Positions 9,193-20,871 are shown, counted from the stretch's first letter. The stretch is 64,000 nt of DNA from Zygosaccharomyces rouxii (GCF_000026365.1 NC_012991.1:1240001-1304000); one strand, 5' to 3'. Notes: generated by a model from the letters alone, not told the origin. A program made the numbers and translations.

Positions 9193-10944
9193 CTAGGCAT
9201 CTAGAACACAACCTTGAGAGGCGTTAGAAACCAATTTGGCGTACTTGGAAAGAGTACCTCTGGTGTAACGTGGAGCTGGTGGAGTCCACTTAGCTTTACG
9301 CTCAGCAAGTTCCTTTTCGTCCACCAGTAGATCAATCTTGTTGTTGTTGGAATCGATGATGATTTCATCACCATCTTTCACCAGACCGATAGGACCACCT
9401 TCAGCAGCTTCAGGCACGACGTGACCGATCAAGAAACCGTGAGAACCACCACTGAATCTACCATCAGTTAACATGGCAACATCTTTACCTAGACCGTAAC
9501 CCATCAAAGCAGAAGATGGTTTCAACATTTCTGGCATACCTGGAGCACCCTTTGGACCTTCATACCTAATCACTGCGACAGTTTTTTCACCCTTTTTGAT
9601 TTCACCTCTCTCCAATGCATGGATAAATGCTTCTTCTTCTTCGAAAACCTTAGCCTTACCCTTGAAATAGGTACCTTCTTTACCGGTAATCTTACCGACA
9701 GAACCACCAGGAGCTAGAGAACCGTAAAGAATTTGTAAGTGACCGTTAGGGTTAATTGGTTGTGAAATTGGTTTGATTAGTTCCTGTCCTTCAGACAATG
9801 GAACAGCCTTGGCGGCACGCTCAGCCAAAGTCTCACCAGTAACGGTTAATGTGTCACCATGCATGAAACCGTTGTCGTAAAGGAACTTGATAACAGCTTG
9901 GGTACCACCAACCTTAATCAAATCAGCCATCACGTATTTACCAGAAGGTTTAAAGTCACCAAGTAATGGAGTCTTATCACTAATTCTTTGGAAATCATCA
10001 GGTGTAAGCTTGACACCGGCAGAATGAGCAATGGCCACCAAGTGTAAGACAGCATTTGTAGAACCACCAACTGCAATCACATAAGTGATAGCATTTTCAA
10101 ATGCCTGCTTAGTGAAAATGTCACGAGGCAAGATGTTAAGTTCCATCGTCTTCTTGATAGCTTCACCAATAGAATCACATTCGTTCAATTTGTCCTTTGA
10201 AGTTGCTGGGAATGCAGAAGAGTTTGGTAAAGTGATACCAAGGACTTCAGCAGCTGAAGCCATAGTGTTAGCAGTATACATACCACCACAAGAACCAGGT
10301 CCTGGACAAGCATGAGAGACGACATCGGCTCTTTCCCCTTCAGTAATTTGATTGGAGATAAATTGACCATATGATTGGAATGCGGCGACTAGATCGATTT
10401 TGTTTGGCAATTTTGCGGATCCACAGGTAGGCGATCCTGGTAGAATCGTACCACCATAAACCATGATGGAAGGTCTATTGTGTCTACCCATAGCCATCAT
10501 AACACCTGGCATGTTTTTATCACAAGAAGGAATTGAAATGTTTGCATCATAATGTTGAGCCATCATTTGAGTTTCAAAAGAATCTGCAATAATTTCTCTA
10601 CTCTGTAAAGAATAACGCATACCCTTGGTACCCATAGAGATACCGTCAGAGACACCAATAGCGTTAAATTGCATAGCTTTCAAACCCGCCTTATTAATTG
10701 CTTCCGAGCATCTGTTATTCAAATCTAACAAATGCATATTACATGGGTTACCAGACCACCAAAGTGACCCAACACCAACTTGACCCTTTTTCAAGTCGTC
10801 TTGTTTAAAACCAGTGGCATAAAGCATAGCCTGTGAACCACCTTGATCCTTTGGTTCCGTAACAACGTATGAATACTTGTTCAATTTCTTACCCACATTT
10901 TTAGTGGTGGAGAAACACCTTGCAGATCTTATCAACAACCCCAT
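9193..10944 (-). CDS. ILV3: Dihydroxyacid dehydratase Ilv3, mitochondrial
   Basis: 583 aa (Sc 585). Catalyses the third common step of isoleucine and valine synthesis, dehydrating 2,3-dihydroxy-acids to 2-keto acids in the mitochondrial matrix with an Fe-S cluster. An N-terminal basic, serine-rich presequence (residues 1-20) is present. Cluster and active-site cysteines are seen in [11 protein letters not shown] and in [13 protein letters not shown], and the C-terminal [11 protein letters not shown] motif is intact. The gene is full length and ends with TAG. It interrupts the order PET54-SNR7-TOS2 found in Sc, where ILV3 is YJR016C on another chromosome, so this position reflects a rearrangement in one lineage. 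Confidence 0.97.
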   Translation of the reverse strand: MGLLIRSARCFSTTKNVGKKLNKYSYVVTEPKDQGGSQAMLYATGFKQDDLKKGQVGVGSLWWSGNPCNMHLLDLNNRCSEAINKAGLKAMQFNAIGVSDGISMGTKGMRYSLQSREIIADSFETQMMAQHYDANISIPSCDKNMPGVMMAMGRHNRPSIMVYGGTILPGSPTCGSAKLPNKIDLVAAFQSYGQFISNQITEGERADVVSHACPGPGSCGGMYTANTMASAAEVLGITLPNSSAFPATSKDKLNECDSIGEAIKKTMELNILPRDIFTKQAFENAITYVIAVGGSTNAVLHLVAIAHSAGVKLTPDDFQRISDKTPLLGDFKPSGKYVMADLIKVGGTQAVIKFLYDNGFMHGDTLTVTGETLAERAAKAVPLSEGQELIKPISQPINPNGHLQILYGSLAPGGSVGKITGKEGTYFKGKAKVFEEEEAFIHALERGEIKKGEKTVAVIRYEGPKGAPGMPEMLKPSSALMGYGLGKDVAMLTDGRFSGGSHGFLIGHVVPEAAEGGPIGLVKDGDEIIIDSNNNKIDLLVDEKELAERKAKWTPPAPRYTRGTLSKYAKLVSNASQGCVLDA

Positions 10945-11030
10945 TATTGGTACAACTATTGATTAGACTGGGAACAATAGTGACTAAGCTTGTTATAAAG
11001 AGATGAGCTCCTCTGATATACATATATATT

Positions 11031-11056
11031 TTTTTCATCAGTCTTTTTCATCAGTC
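11031..11056 (+). repeat. 13-bp perfect tandem duplication upstream of ILV3
   Basis: TTTTTCATCAGTC occurs twice in immediate succession. It sits about 90-110 bp upstream of the ILV3 start codon. Confidence 0.85.
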
Positions 11057-11409
11057 AACTGTCAACCTTTAAAAAGAAAAAAGAAAAAAGAAAAAAAAAA
11101 ACAAACAAACTAGGGCGGTTCAGGCGTAAATCACCTAATTTTGACCGTTAGCGGCTGATCACGTGCCAATCACATAAGACTCAAGCATCCGTACACCCTC
11201 AAGACTTCGCATGATTGAGATTGGTGTCACCATTGTTTATCTACTATATAGCATCCCAAAGCCGATTAAAGCGTTTAACTCACCATAAAACCAAACATGC
11301 TTCTCCCCATATTATCTTCTCAATGGCTGGCCGGAGAGACCGGCTCTTCTGCTGGCTCATTCGCGTTGATGCTGGCCGTTTTTATCAATTTCTTCGAGGA
11401 ATCCTAAGA

Positions 11410-11477
11410 CACGAAAATTGAAGAACTCCGACCGCCAAGAAAAGGGCGCACAAATACCCACGGAAAAACTTTTCGCG
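11410..11477 (+). promoter_or_regulatory. SBF-type (SCB) sites upstream of TOS2
   Basis: CACGAAA at 11410-11416 and TTTCGCG (reverse of CGCGAAA) at 11471-11477 match the Swi4/Swi6 cell-cycle box. A further TTCGTG directly follows the second. Tos2 was named as a target of SBF, so the sites fit the gene downstream, which starts at 11941. Confidence 0.6.
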
Positions 11478-11940
11478 TTCGTGTCTTGTTGTTTTCTTAA
11501 TCAGAAGGAAAAATTCTGGTCGTGCTGGGCTCTCTGTTTACGTCCTTCTCTACAGTAACGCAGCTTCCTTGACTTACCAGTAGAGTAAGATCTATTGATT
11601 GACTACCTTCACGAATATTTGAACGCAAAGTCAATCTACTGAATATCGCGTCTTTTAATCAATGCATTGGGAGATATAGAAATAGGATTAACCATCCACT
11701 CTTTCGCTGTTTATTTTTTTTTCCTCTGCTTGTTTGCTTCTTGTCATTTTTGATATATAGACTGGTCATTCTCGTTAAGGACCCTAGCTATTCTTTCCAA
11801 TCGCAGATTGAATGTTTGGACAGTAGGTTTCGTTAAAAGGTGCTGAAAGGAATTTAAGTGAGAACTTGGCGGTAAGAATAATTCAATTCATCACCTCTTT
11901 TCAAAAGACTCTCGAAGTAATTTATATTTCCAGATATTAA

Positions 11941-14097
11941 ATGAGAATGATGGATGCCAATGCGTTAAAAGTGGCATCCACTGTACCGGAGTCTTCTCAA
12001 GATCCGTTGTATTTGAGTACGGATGGGTTGGTAAAAAGGATTAGCAGTGGTCAACTAAGTAGTGATGAAGGCAGTAACACAAGTGGTGGGGGAAGTGATG
12101 ATAGTAACAGTAGTAGTGGGGGAAGTGATGATAGTAGTAGTGGTGGAAGTGACAGCGATGATAGTACTGTCCACAAGAGTAAAAACGACCATACAGTTGG
12201 CGTTGCAGTCGGTGTAGCAGTTGGTGTTCCGGTTTTTCTTGTCCTCGTTCTTCTTGGTATACTAATTTGGATACTATACCGTAGAAACAAGAGGGAAGCA
12301 AAGAATGACCATGATCCTGATTTTACTGGTGATATTGAAGATCTAAGCAATCTAAATCAATTATACGACGATTCTCATTCATCGAGCGCAGCTGATGAAG
12401 TCAAGGAGATGGATGATTCTGATTCTTATCTGCCTCCTAGAGTCAAGCAAAGGATGACAAGACAGAGAATTCAAAGTGTTGATCCTTTCCGAATTCCTGA
12501 AAGAAACGATACCACTACTATCAGAGAATTTGGTAGACAGCACGATGACGCATATGGTCCTTACAAGATCGCCGCTAACAATAACAATTTGAGCTCGTAC
12601 GAATTGTCATATCCAAGAGGTGGTCATCATTCCTACACATTCAACGCATTAACATCAAAGGAACACGTTCACGTTCACAATGCCGCTACATCTCGTTCAA
12701 GTAGTATTAGTGAAGGTGAAAATGCTGATGGCGAACAAGAGGAAGAAATGTTATCGGTGAGACAAAGTCCAGTTAAGTCAGTTGTTGGTCAAGTTACTAA
12801 GCAATATGCTGAAGGTGATAGCGGGCTCGATGCAAGTGAAAGTAGATTAGATGATAGCGCGGCAAGATCAAGAGATGCATTGATTCAGAAAAATCGTAGT
12901 GGTGAAGACAAAGAACCTGAATCTAATGAAACTAGTTTTGAAGTCGGAAATGAAGACGAAACTGTACCGCCATTAAGCGAAAGGGAAGAAGAGGATATCA
13001 AGAGAATGAAGAGTATTTACAAAGTGTATTATGAGAATAGGGATAAAAACAAGGATATTGAAAAGGATATGGATACTAAAGTCGGTCAGTACCCAGATCT
13101 GCCAACGCTGGATCCTTCGGCAGGTAATGAAGAACAACCACCAGAACCACAACAGCTAGAACAACCCAAATCTAGTAATTTACTGACGATTCCTGGTGGT
13201 AACCAAGATGCTCTGGCACAACGTGCTTCGTCTATCTATTCAGCTGTGCCAACACACGCATCTGTAGACAGACAGAATTTGCAGCACGGTCAACAGCTGA
13301 CACTAGAACAGCAAGAGCAGCAGTTACAACAACAAGAACAACAATTGCGCTTGCAACAACAGCAATGGCAACAAGAAGAACAACAATTTCAGGGGCAATA
13401 CCCGATGCAACAGCCAATCTACGATGCCCAAGCTTATGCATCACCTCAGTTTTTCTCTCAACCATCTTTCACGCCTCAACAATATGCGCCATCTCAATTC
13501 TCCTCACCTATGCAATACGCACCACCACAATCTAATTATGGATACTCGAACATGCCTCAGAGAGCCCACCCTCAGACTTTGGAAAGTATTGATGAATTGC
13601 CAACACCAACAAATCTCCCCTACTCTTCATCCTCACTTTCCTTGACGTCTTTCAAGTCGAGAGGTAGACAACTTGCAGCATTGCCAGCTTTGCAAGCAGC
13701 TAGAGTCCACGGTACTGCATTGAATCCAATGGATCATCCAGAATTGTTTTATGCCCACAATGACGATACCACTCAAACAGGATCACCATTAGCACCTTAT
13801 AAGATGAGACAAAGTGTCGTTATGACAAATCCATCCGAATTAACCCTACCGACAAATTTCAGACCTGCTGGTTCAATTAGAAATGTCAGCGGTATGAACA
13901 CAAGGAATAACAGTATAACAACACAGATGAATCCTTATTATAGACAACAAGCTGCATACAATTCTCGTGTCAGTGGTCTTCTTGCAGAAGAAGATGTCCT
14001 ACAGCCACCAAGTACTGGTGGTATTCTACCACACACTGGTTCTAATGACGATTTGAGAAGACAGCTGGGCTCCTCTCACAACTATAAGATTGTATGA
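11941..14097 (+). CDS. TOS2: Tos2/Skg6-type bud-neck and polarity membrane protein
   Basis: 718 aa. This is the unduplicated equivalent of the Sc ohnologs TOS2 (YGR221C) and SKG6 (YHR149C), membrane proteins at sites of polarised growth linked to Cdc24/Zds-type polarity proteins and to Cbk1 signalling. A short outside segment (1-80) is made of Ser-Gly-Asp repeats. One membrane helix follows near residues 84-105 (starting VGVAVGVAVGVPVFLVLVLL), then a basic stop-transfer RRNKRE. The long cytoplasmic tail has a Gln-rich stretch near 450-490 and many Ser/Thr sites. No signal peptide is seen, so the helix probably acts as the anchor. Adjacent IMP3 confirms synteny. Confidence 0.88.
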   Translation: MRMMDANALKVASTVPESSQDPLYLSTDGLVKRISSGQLSSDEGSNTSGGGSDDSNSSSGGSDDSSSGGSDSDDSTVHKSKNDHTVGVAVGVAVGVPVFLVLVLLGILIWILYRRNKREAKNDHDPDFTGDIEDLSNLNQLYDDSHSSSAADEVKEMDDSDSYLPPRVKQRMTRQRIQSVDPFRIPERNDTTTIREFGRQHDDAYGPYKIAANNNNLSSYELSYPRGGHHSYTFNALTSKEHVHVHNAATSRSSSISEGENADGEQEEEMLSVRQSPVKSVVGQVTKQYAEGDSGLDASESRLDDSAARSRDALIQKNRSGEDKEPESNETSFEVGNEDETVPPLSEREEEDIKRMKSIYKVYYENRDKNKDIEKDMDTKVGQYPDLPTLDPSAGNEEQPPEPQQLEQPKSSNLLTIPGGNQDALAQRASSIYSAVPTHASVDRQNLQHGQQLTLEQQEQQLQQQEQQLRLQQQQWQQEEQQFQGQYPMQQPIYDAQAYASPQFFSQPSFTPQQYAPSQFSSPMQYAPPQSNYGYSNMPQRAHPQTLESIDELPTPTNLPYSSSSLSLTSFKSRGRQLAALPALQAARVHGTALNPMDHPELFYAHNDDTTQTGSPLAPYKMRQSVVMTNPSELTLPTNFRPAGSIRNVSGMNTRNNSITTQMNPYYRQQAAYNSRVSGLLAEEDVLQPPSTGGILPHTGSNDDLRRQLGSSHNYKIV

Positions 14098-14272
14098 TTC
14101 AATAAAGAAAACTACAAAAAATAAAAATTAAAACATAAAATACGAACTTCCTAATTGCATTATTTTTTTCGAATTAAACCATTTTCAGTTTCTTTTATTC
14201 TATTATCTTTCTTTCCTTCCCCTGTATAAGTACTATAACTAAAAAGTTGTATTAAAGAGTTGTAAAATTATT

Positions 14273-14827
14273 TTATTGTGTAAAATCGAAATCATCGATT
14301 TTATTTCTATAACGTAGCACCGTTTGCTTGATCTTAGAGTTATCGTTCCAAGTCACGTAATCCTCCATATTCCTTGTGACCAAATACGCAGGATCTGTTA
14401 TTAGATTTGGACCTACACGAACATGACCTTGTTCAGTAAATTTAACTGCATCACTAACGGTTTCAGCCATCTTGAGTCTATGCATGATCACAGGCAGCCT
14501 TCTACGACATATAGCACTTACAGTAACCTTATTTTCTAAATCAGAGATTTTTGACTTGGTAGCCAATATACCCATAGCGTACAACTTATCTAGTAGTAAT
14601 TGTTCATGTTTTCTGCGGAATGGATCTTCAGGCGGTAGTAACGAGAGTCTATGAGCTAAACGACGTATATCACCACATATCCTGTTGTACTTGTGATAAT
14701 CTTCACGGTTCTGTATGTGATAAGTTCTCATAACTTGTGTATCTCTATGACCGTGGTCCTGCTTCCAGTCGAGGAAATCGACCTTCTTCAGCAGTTTCTG
14801 CTCATGGTGCTTAAGCTGTCTAACCAT
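14273..14827 (-). CDS. IMP3: U3 snoRNP protein Imp3 (uS4-like)
   Basis: 184 aa (Sc 183), nearly identical to Sc Imp3. It is a component of the SSU processome that helps U3 snoRNA pair with the 35S pre-rRNA for the early cleavages in the nucleolus. The N-terminus [20 protein letters not shown] and the S4-type RNA-binding domain (about 107-170, ending near [15 protein letters not shown]) are clear. Its promoter, shared with MRPL6, holds PAC and RRPE elements typical of ribosome-biogenesis genes. Confidence 0.97.
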   Translation of the reverse strand: MVRQLKHHEQKLLKKVDFLDWKQDHGHRDTQVMRTYHIQNREDYHKYNRICGDIRRLAHRLSLLPPEDPFRRKHEQLLLDKLYAMGILATKSKISDLENKVTVSAICRRRLPVIMHRLKMAETVSDAVKFTEQGHVRVGPNLITDPAYLVTRNMEDYVTWNDNSKIKQTVLRYRNKIDDFDFTQ

Positions 14828-14910
14828 TTCTTAACTCGTAGAATCAGTTTCTGGGGTCTATAACTCTTCAAACCCTGTACTTCTTCTGATACCAAGTGCT
14901 ATTGAAGTGG

Positions 14911-14942
14911 TGATGAGATGCGATGAGTTGAAATTTTTTTTA
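14911..14942. promoter_or_regulatory. PAC and RRPE elements of the IMP3 promoter
   Basis: GCGATGAG (14920-14927) is a full PAC element, preceded by a second GATGAG, and TGAAATTTTTT (from 14929) is RRPE-like. In Sc these bind Dot6/Tod6 and Stb3 and set ribosome-biogenesis expression. Confidence 0.75.
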
Positions 14943-15041
14943 TTTTTCACCTACCTTCCTTTGATGTCAAGTGAAAAAAAACCAACTTCATCAATCCATA
15001 TCACCACGAAGATACAAAGGATAGCAAGATCTCCATAATCC

Positions 15042-15686
15042 ATGTCATTCATTAGCGCCAGGTGCTTCTCTGTAAGCCGTCAATTATGCTCACACATTGG
15101 TAGTTCTCCTATCTATCTGGCAGCAGAGACCAAATTCTCCGTTTCTGCCTTAAACATCCCAAAAGTCATCAGAAAAGGTAATAAATCCTTAAAACTATCA
15201 CAAATGGTTACTGTAGAAGGTCCTAAAGGCCAAGTTGCAATGGAAATGCCCGATTTCGTCAAGGTACAAGCTGATTCATCTGGTGCGAAATTAAACGTAT
15301 CCGTCCTAGACACCAGCGACAAGATACAGAGGTCAATGTGGGGGACAATGAGGTCTCATATCAATAACCATGTTACTGGTGTAAGCGAAGGACATTTAGC
15401 AACTTTGAAATTTGTGGGTACCGGTTACAGGGCGCAAGTGGAACAAGACGGTAAATTTGTTAGCGTTAAAGTTGGTGCTTCAGTCATGCAGGGCTTAACG
15501 GTACCAGAGGGAATCAAAGTTACCTCTCCAGTGCCTACCTCTCTGATAATAGAAGGCTGTGATAAGCAACAGGTCCACCTATTCGCTGCCAAATTGAGGA
15601 ACTTCCATCCACCTGAACCTTATAAGGGTAAAGGTATTTATGTAAATAACGAAACCATCAAATTGAAGGACAAGAAGATTAAATGA
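15042..15686 (+). CDS. MRPL6: Mitochondrial ribosomal protein uL6m (Mrpl6)
   Basis: 214 aa, the Sc length. It is a large-subunit mitoribosome protein of the bacterial L6 family. The N-terminus (1-20, [10 protein letters not shown]) is a basic presequence. Two L6 folds follow; the C-terminal one carries the signature [16 protein letters not shown]. It is divergent from IMP3 across 214 bp, as YHR147C and YHR148W are in Sc. A Puf3 site lies 15 nt past the stop codon. Confidence 0.95.
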   Translation: MSFISARCFSVSRQLCSHIGSSPIYLAAETKFSVSALNIPKVIRKGNKSLKLSQMVTVEGPKGQVAMEMPDFVKVQADSSGAKLNVSVLDTSDKIQRSMWGTMRSHINNHVTGVSEGHLATLKFVGTGYRAQVEQDGKFVSVKVGASVMQGLTVPEGIKVTSPVPTSLIIEGCDKQQVHLFAAKLRNFHPPEPYKGKGIYVNNETIKLKDKKIK

Positions 15687-15701
15687 TTTAATTTTAATAC
15701 T

Positions 15702-15709
15702 TGTAAATA
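15702..15709 (+). promoter_or_regulatory. Puf3-type site in MRPL6 3' UTR
   Basis: TGTAAATA, an exact UGUANAUA match 15 nt after the stop codon of a mitochondrial ribosomal protein gene. Confidence 0.72.
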
Positions 15710-15914
15710 CAATAACCTTAATACACTGGAATACATATTATTAGTACCTCTATCAGTTCTCTTCAGTATGAGATGAGATGAGCTCTAGTCATAGTGAACG
15801 ATGTTGAAAAATTTGGATATCAAGATCAAATGTTCTTATACATGGAGAATACAAAGCCAGGTTTCGAAGGTAATTGTATCAATTAAAGTATTCTAGAAGT
15901 TGATATTCATTACA

Positions 15915-16736
15915 ATGCCTGCTAATATTTGGCCAAGCATCTGCCGACCTACCGTTTTCGCCAGATGTTCTTCTACAAGAGCATCTCTTATAGCCCCAAG
16001 TGTCGCTAACACGATAAAGTTGGATGCACAACCAATTAACCATTCACCACAACAGGCCCAGAAGAGGAAATGGCTACCGTTACGTTGTGGTGCATTGACT
16101 AAGAAAGAAGGTATGATGCCATTTTTCGATGAAGCTACTGGTAAAAGAGTTGCATGTACAGTTTTGAAAATGGATAATGTTGAAGTTTTAATGCATAGAA
16201 CCATGGAGGAGAATGGATATTTTGCATGTCAAGTAGGATATGGTTCGAAACATCCCCAGAAAGTCAGTAGACAAATGCTAGGTCATTTTGCCTCGAAGTT
16301 AGTTAACCCCAAGGAGAGAGTGTCTGAATTTAGAGTTAAAAATGAAGATGGATTATTACCTCTTGGAACTTTAATTAAACCTTCATTCTTCAACAATGGT
16401 CAATATGTGGATTTGAAATCTATTTGCAAAGGTAAAGGTTTTGCAGGTGTGATGAAGAAGTACCATTTTGCCGGTTTAAGAGCTTCTCATGGTACTTCTA
16501 TTATGCATAGACATGGTGGTTCATATGGTCAGAATCAAGATCCTGGTCGTGTTTTACCTGGTAAAAAAATGCCTGGTCATATGGGGAACCATCATGTTAC
16601 CATACAAAATGCTCAAGTGTTAAAAGTTGATGATGAACTTGGTGTGATATTAATTAAAGGTTCCGTTGCAGGTCCTACAGGCGCATTTGTTAAGATTCAA
16701 GATGCCATCAAGAAAGCACCAGCAAGTGAACAATGA
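15915..16736 (+). CDS. MRPL9: Mitochondrial ribosomal protein uL3m (Mrpl9)
   Basis: 273 aa (Sc 269). It is a large-subunit mitoribosome protein of the bacterial L3 family. The start is the ATG at 15915 ([11 protein letters not shown]), giving a basic presequence over about 30 residues; five codons upstream in frame lack an ATG. The L3 core includes the signature region [20 protein letters not shown] and the glycine-rich [15 protein letters not shown] loop. The gene order MRPL6-MRPL9-CRM1 merges Sc YHR147C with YGR220C and YGR218W. A Puf3 site follows about 57 nt after the stop. Confidence 0.95.
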   Translation: MPANIWPSICRPTVFARCSSTRASLIAPSVANTIKLDAQPINHSPQQAQKRKWLPLRCGALTKKEGMMPFFDEATGKRVACTVLKMDNVEVLMHRTMEENGYFACQVGYGSKHPQKVSRQMLGHFASKLVNPKERVSEFRVKNEDGLLPLGTLIKPSFFNNGQYVDLKSICKGKGFAGVMKKYHFAGLRASHGTSIMHRHGGSYGQNQDPGRVLPGKKMPGHMGNHHVTIQNAQVLKVDDELGVILIKGSVAGPTGAFVKIQDAIKKAPASEQ

Positions 16737-16793
16737 ACGATTAAGGAACAGACAAAAAAACTTCTTTTTTTTTTATTTTTTTTCGAACTATCC

Positions 16794-16801
16794 TGTACAT
16801 A
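16794..16801 (+). promoter_or_regulatory. Puf3-type site in MRPL9 3' UTR
   Basis: TGTACATA, an exact UGUANAUA match about 57 nt past the MRPL9 stop. Confidence 0.68.
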
Positions 16802-16963
16802 TTGACATCTATATATACACATATATGTAATTTAAATTCTAAACTCTCTGCAGAGGGTAAAAAATACTAACGAAACGAATAGTTCACTCTTTGATAGTTA
16901 TTACACTGATTAAAAACAACGATATAGTCAAAAGAAAAAATACGATAAAAATAATCAACAACC

Positions 16964-19900
16964 TTATTCGTCATCCAATTCAGAAGGTTTTAACAAACCA
17001 CCAACTTTGGCGGCTCTTTCTCTGTCCATTTTTTGTTGTTCCGAAAGTGCCTTTTCCTTATCTTCAGCAAACAGGTAATCGGTTGGATCACCACCAATTT
17101 CTTTAATTTGAACCAAAAAGTCTCTTAACGTACCGTTAAATTTAATTGGATCCCTATATTGACTTGTCAAAGCCGTCAAGAAATTAACGATCTGTTCTCT
17201 AGCCAAATGTGGGAATGCGTTAGCTAACATACTAGCCAAATATTCATTCAGATAAACTTGATTTGATGTACCTTGAGGTGCAGAACCTTCTTGGTAGATG
17301 GGGACGGTAATTTTATTTTCTTCTACCAATGCAATTAGTCTCATTAACAGTAGCGATTGTTTAGAGAACCCGGATTTATGATCGGAATCAGTAAGAACGT
17401 AAAACGTTTCGCTAACAAAGACAAAATAGAAATTTGAATAAAAGGCAACTGCAAACTGAGTGTTGTTCAACTGTTCTATGTTTTTCAATAGATCAAGTGC
17501 AATTTGTAGACCGTTAACTTCCACGTCTCTATCGTTATGTTTGAAAGCCCAACAGATGGAATCCACAAATAATTTAAAGGCAGCTGGTGGTAATTCTAAT
17601 AAGGCACCGAATGATTTTTCATTGATGGCTCTTAACAATCTGTAGAATTCAACACGATGTTCTGGATATTCTGTGAAATCGTTATTAATCATATCCAAAG
17701 TGCATTCAAACACACTTTGCAATATGAGAATAACACCCTGAGGAATCATGTGCCCCACTTTATGAACGACAGTTGTCATACAGTTTAATACTTCAGCATC
17801 TCTTGCGTCAGGAACATTATTCATATAATCCTCTAAAACCGCATTTAATAGTGGTTCCACTAGCACTTTAACGACTTCATCCAAATTCTTGGATTTAGCG
17901 GTATAGATTTCAACCAATTTCAAAATCTCCTTCTTAATAGTTCTTAATCCACGTACTTTGGGGGTCTTTGTAGCAATTAATCCGTCCTTTGCAACTTGAA
18001 CAGAAATCATGGATGAAACGGCTCTGTACAATTGTAGCATGTTGTAGTAAATATACCCCAATTGAGAGTAAAAATCTGGCCCCATAGATGCACAAACTGC
18101 AACATTAGTCTTGATGATATTAGCTATAATTTTAACGGTTTCAGGATCAAGTAATAGATCAGGATTGGCGGAAGACTGCTGTACGATAGCATCCCAAGCC
18201 ATATTAGGTAATTGCATGAGATCAGCTAGGAGACGAACCCTTTCTGGTTCATTCCTTTCTTCACTTACAATTAACCCACATGCTTTGTAAAATGTGTGAA
18301 CCTGTTGTGGTTGTAAATCGGCTGTCGTTTCTTGAATGTCCTTAATGATTGTTTGGATGAATGGCTCAGTTTCTCTTGGTTGTTGAATGACAAAATGGTA
18401 TTTACATTTTTGAACAATTTTGATAAAAGTATCACAAGCCATATCTTGAACACCTTCATGTGTTTCATGCATGAATTCAAACAACTTAAGAACCACTGTA
18501 CGTAGGAAATTCCAATGTGCCTTTAAAAATCTTGGATATTGACCAACCACATACATGATGTTTGATGCAACCACAGCTTTGTTATCCTTACCTCTTTTCT
18601 TTTCAGTAAGAGCAAGCAAATCCTTAATCACTGTAACGACAAATCTCTTTTCAGTCTCTTCATTCATAGTACCTGAGATGGAACCAATAGCCCAACACAA
18701 AGTGTTAATGTTATGCCAAGACCATTCAGATCCATCAATTTGACGTGCAAGTTTACTAATCATAATTTCCTCAGTGTCAATAACATCTAAATGGGTCAAA
18801 TAAACTAATACCTCTCTTTCTGACTTGTACAGTTGAATGGTGTCAGATTCCTTTACAAATTCTCTGACAATCTCACCTTCATCATTTTCAACAACTAAAA
18901 CTTCTTCAGGTCTAACCATATTTTCAATGATAACCCATCTTAATTGTGAACAAATATCGTCATAGATGTGTTTCTTTAGTGGGAATCTTTTCAAAAATTC
19001 AGGATTCAATGCACCACTATTACTGTTAATCGCTTGTGATCCTATTGACAATTGCATCAATGGGTTCAATTCACTGATTGGTAATTTTTGCACTTCTTGA
19101 AATAGACTTGCCACTAAATTATTCCAATAATCTAATGTGGTTTTGAACAATTCTCTTTCTTCAATCTTTGATAGCTGAATCAAATATTGGTGTGCGTTTA
19201 GTAGTAAAACTTTCAAGTTTGGATCCTCCACAGATGCATCTTCCAATAGCTGTCTGTGATGAGTCAGATAGGTCGTTAAAAACATTGCCAAATCTTGTAA
19301 AAATGATTGATCTGTACCACTTGCCGTCGAATAGGTAGCTCTCAAATCAGCAGAGATGGGGACTACACCTGATGCAATCTGTTGAAGTGTGTTTTGGAAA
19401 AAAAGAACCGTTTGGGCCTTAATAGCGTTATTATCAGCGGGAATTTGTAAACTGGAAACTTCAGTTAAACATTTTAACGTTATAGCCCTTGTGTCTGGAG
19501 ACATTAAAAATTTCGTACTCAAAAGCACTAAAATGTTACTCTCATAGATGTAACGATATGGAATCCAATGCAAATATCTTAATAGTGATTCTAATGCTGA
19601 GACTACCAAAGACGGCGATGAACCTTGTTCTAGAACCTCATAACAAAACTTGAAAATTTGTTCGAATTCCTTTGACATCGAAGTCTTCAAATGTAAAGAT
19701 TTTGCCTGCGTCATTTGTTCAGCTGAAAAATCGAAAACTTCCTCCGACAACAATTTCAAAATTACCATATTGTTTTCACAAACATTTATCGACGAAGTTG
19801 AAGACCCAATTAATTCAGGAATAAAATCAGGCCAGTTCTGTGGCCATTCTTGCTTTAAAATTTGGACTAAAGTTAAATCTGACTTGTTGATCAAATTCTT

Positions 19901-20233
19901 TTGAGTATGGAAAAGTGAATCGTCTTGACATATGGAAATGATCATCCCCACCACAAAGTTTCTAATACCCACACGCTGTTCCTGTGGTAAAAGCTTCCAT
20001 TTTCTGGTGATTAATCTATCTAAAATGGATAATCCAATGAATTTCGTCTGTGGATTTTGTGAGAATTGTAAAATTTGATCGGCACGTTGCCATGCATCAG
20101 GATATTCTTGAAACTTGGTTAACACATATTGCGCCTGTTTCTGCTGTACACCTGAACCCTTGTAAAAAGTGTCAACGACCTGGTCCAAAACTGATATGTC
20201 TAACTCTTTGGAAAAATCTAAAATCGATTCCAT
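16964..20233 (-). CDS. CRM1: Nuclear export receptor Crm1 (exportin 1)
   Basis: 1089 aa (Sc 1084). It is the karyopherin that carries leucine-rich NES cargo, and with adaptors pre-60S and other RNPs, out of the nucleus with Ran-GTP. The importin-beta N-terminal domain covers roughly 35-105, the CRM1 central domain includes [13 protein letters not shown], and the NES-groove HEAT repeats are near 520-600. The C-terminus ends [12 protein letters not shown]. The ATG at 20233 starts [12 protein letters not shown], like Sc. Residue 543 (codon 18605-18607), at the position of human Cys528, is Thr, as in wild-type Sc, so leptomycin B insensitivity is predicted. Confidence 0.98.
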   Translation of the reverse strand: MESILDFSKELDISVLDQVVDTFYKGSGVQQKQAQYVLTKFQEYPDAWQRADQILQFSQNPQTKFIGLSILDRLITRKWKLLPQEQRVGIRNFVVGMIISICQDDSLFHTQKNLINKSDLTLVQILKQEWPQNWPDFIPELIGSSTSSINVCENNMVILKLLSEEVFDFSAEQMTQAKSLHLKTSMSKEFEQIFKFCYEVLEQGSSPSLVVSALESLLRYLHWIPYRYIYESNILVLLSTKFLMSPDTRAITLKCLTEVSSLQIPADNNAIKAQTVLFFQNTLQQIASGVVPISADLRATYSTASGTDQSFLQDLAMFLTTYLTHHRQLLEDASVEDPNLKVLLLNAHQYLIQLSKIEERELFKTTLDYWNNLVASLFQEVQKLPISELNPLMQLSIGSQAINSNSGALNPEFLKRFPLKKHIYDDICSQLRWVIIENMVRPEEVLVVENDEGEIVREFVKESDTIQLYKSEREVLVYLTHLDVIDTEEIMISKLARQIDGSEWSWHNINTLCWAIGSISGTMNEETEKRFVVTVIKDLLALTEKKRGKDNKAVVASNIMYVVGQYPRFLKAHWNFLRTVVLKLFEFMHETHEGVQDMACDTFIKIVQKCKYHFVIQQPRETEPFIQTIIKDIQETTADLQPQQVHTFYKACGLIVSEERNEPERVRLLADLMQLPNMAWDAIVQQSSANPDLLLDPETVKIIANIIKTNVAVCASMGPDFYSQLGYIYYNMLQLYRAVSSMISVQVAKDGLIATKTPKVRGLRTIKKEILKLVEIYTAKSKNLDEVVKVLVEPLLNAVLEDYMNNVPDARDAEVLNCMTTVVHKVGHMIPQGVILILQSVFECTLDMINNDFTEYPEHRVEFYRLLRAINEKSFGALLELPPAAFKLFVDSICWAFKHNDRDVEVNGLQIALDLLKNIEQLNNTQFAVAFYSNFYFVFVSETFYVLTDSDHKSGFSKQSLLLMRLIALVEENKITVPIYQEGSAPQGTSNQVYLNEYLASMLANAFPHLAREQIVNFLTALTSQYRDPIKFNGTLRDFLVQIKEIGGDPTDYLFAEDKEKALSEQQKMDRERAAKVGGLLKPSELDDE

Positions 20234-20871
20234 CTTGGACAAACTATTTAATATCTTTCTTTGTTACTTGTTTTCCCTTAAAATAATCAGTCAGTTTGTA
20301 TTGTATAACCCAAACTTTCATAAAATCGGACAGAACAAAAATGAAATTAACGAACTAGAGTATCGTAGTATCTTAGTAGCGTTGTAGCGGTGTTGGATTG
20401 TCGTACTGAAGTATCGAAACGAAGAGAATGGAATTCTATGAAAACAGTGGTAGCGGTGATAGGAGTGATGATTAAGAGATTAAAAAAAAGAGAAAAAAAA
20501 AAGTAATAGTATAAAAATAATGACAATGAATGAAATGAACAAAGATCAATAGAGAATTAGTTTCTAACCGTAAAACGATAAAGACGTAGCTCTACCCTTT
20601 GCTTCTTTTCGATTTCGATCTAATGACAGATAGATACTGTACGAATTGGTTCTGTTGAAGTTTAGGAAAAAATGTTAGTAAAGAGGAAAAAAATCACAGG
20701 GGTCAGTGGCACAGATGATTTGAGACGAAAACGGGTCTCCCCGAAAAAGCACTCCGCTGTTACCCGACCGTAGATCATGTTCTGTCTTTTCTTGTGACGT
20801 GTTGCGACGCGAAAAGTGTGTAGGAAGCAGCGTGAGAAATACGGCTGTTTGAATGCAGTAACCATAGAAAG
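20234..20871. other. CRM1 upstream region
   Basis: About 640 bp between the CRM1 start and the first tRNA-Gly gene. It is A-rich in the CRM1-proximal half and more GC-rich near the tRNA. No additional gene was recognised; overlapping short frames at 20662-20908 read across the tRNA and are not supported. Confidence 0.5.

Larger units (their letters stand above)
10945..11940. other. Divergent ILV3/TOS2 intergenic region
   Basis: About 1 kb. It contains a perfect 13-bp tandem duplication (11031-11056), an A-rich tract near 11075-11110, a TCACGTG E-box near 11159-11165 and a group of SBF-like sites near 11410-11480. No RNA gene was recognised; the open frame at 11215-11421 has no support. Confidence 0.55.

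Noticed and set aside
11215..11421. 68-codon open frame in the TOS2 upstream region
   Set aside because: Unrecognised, overlaps SBF-like sites and has no coding signature.
12041..12350. Antisense open frames in TOS2 and, likewise, in SIS2 (47352-47985, 48161-48406)
   Set aside because: Shadows of low-complexity coding tracts (Ser/Gly/Asp, Asp and Gln repeats); no independent support.
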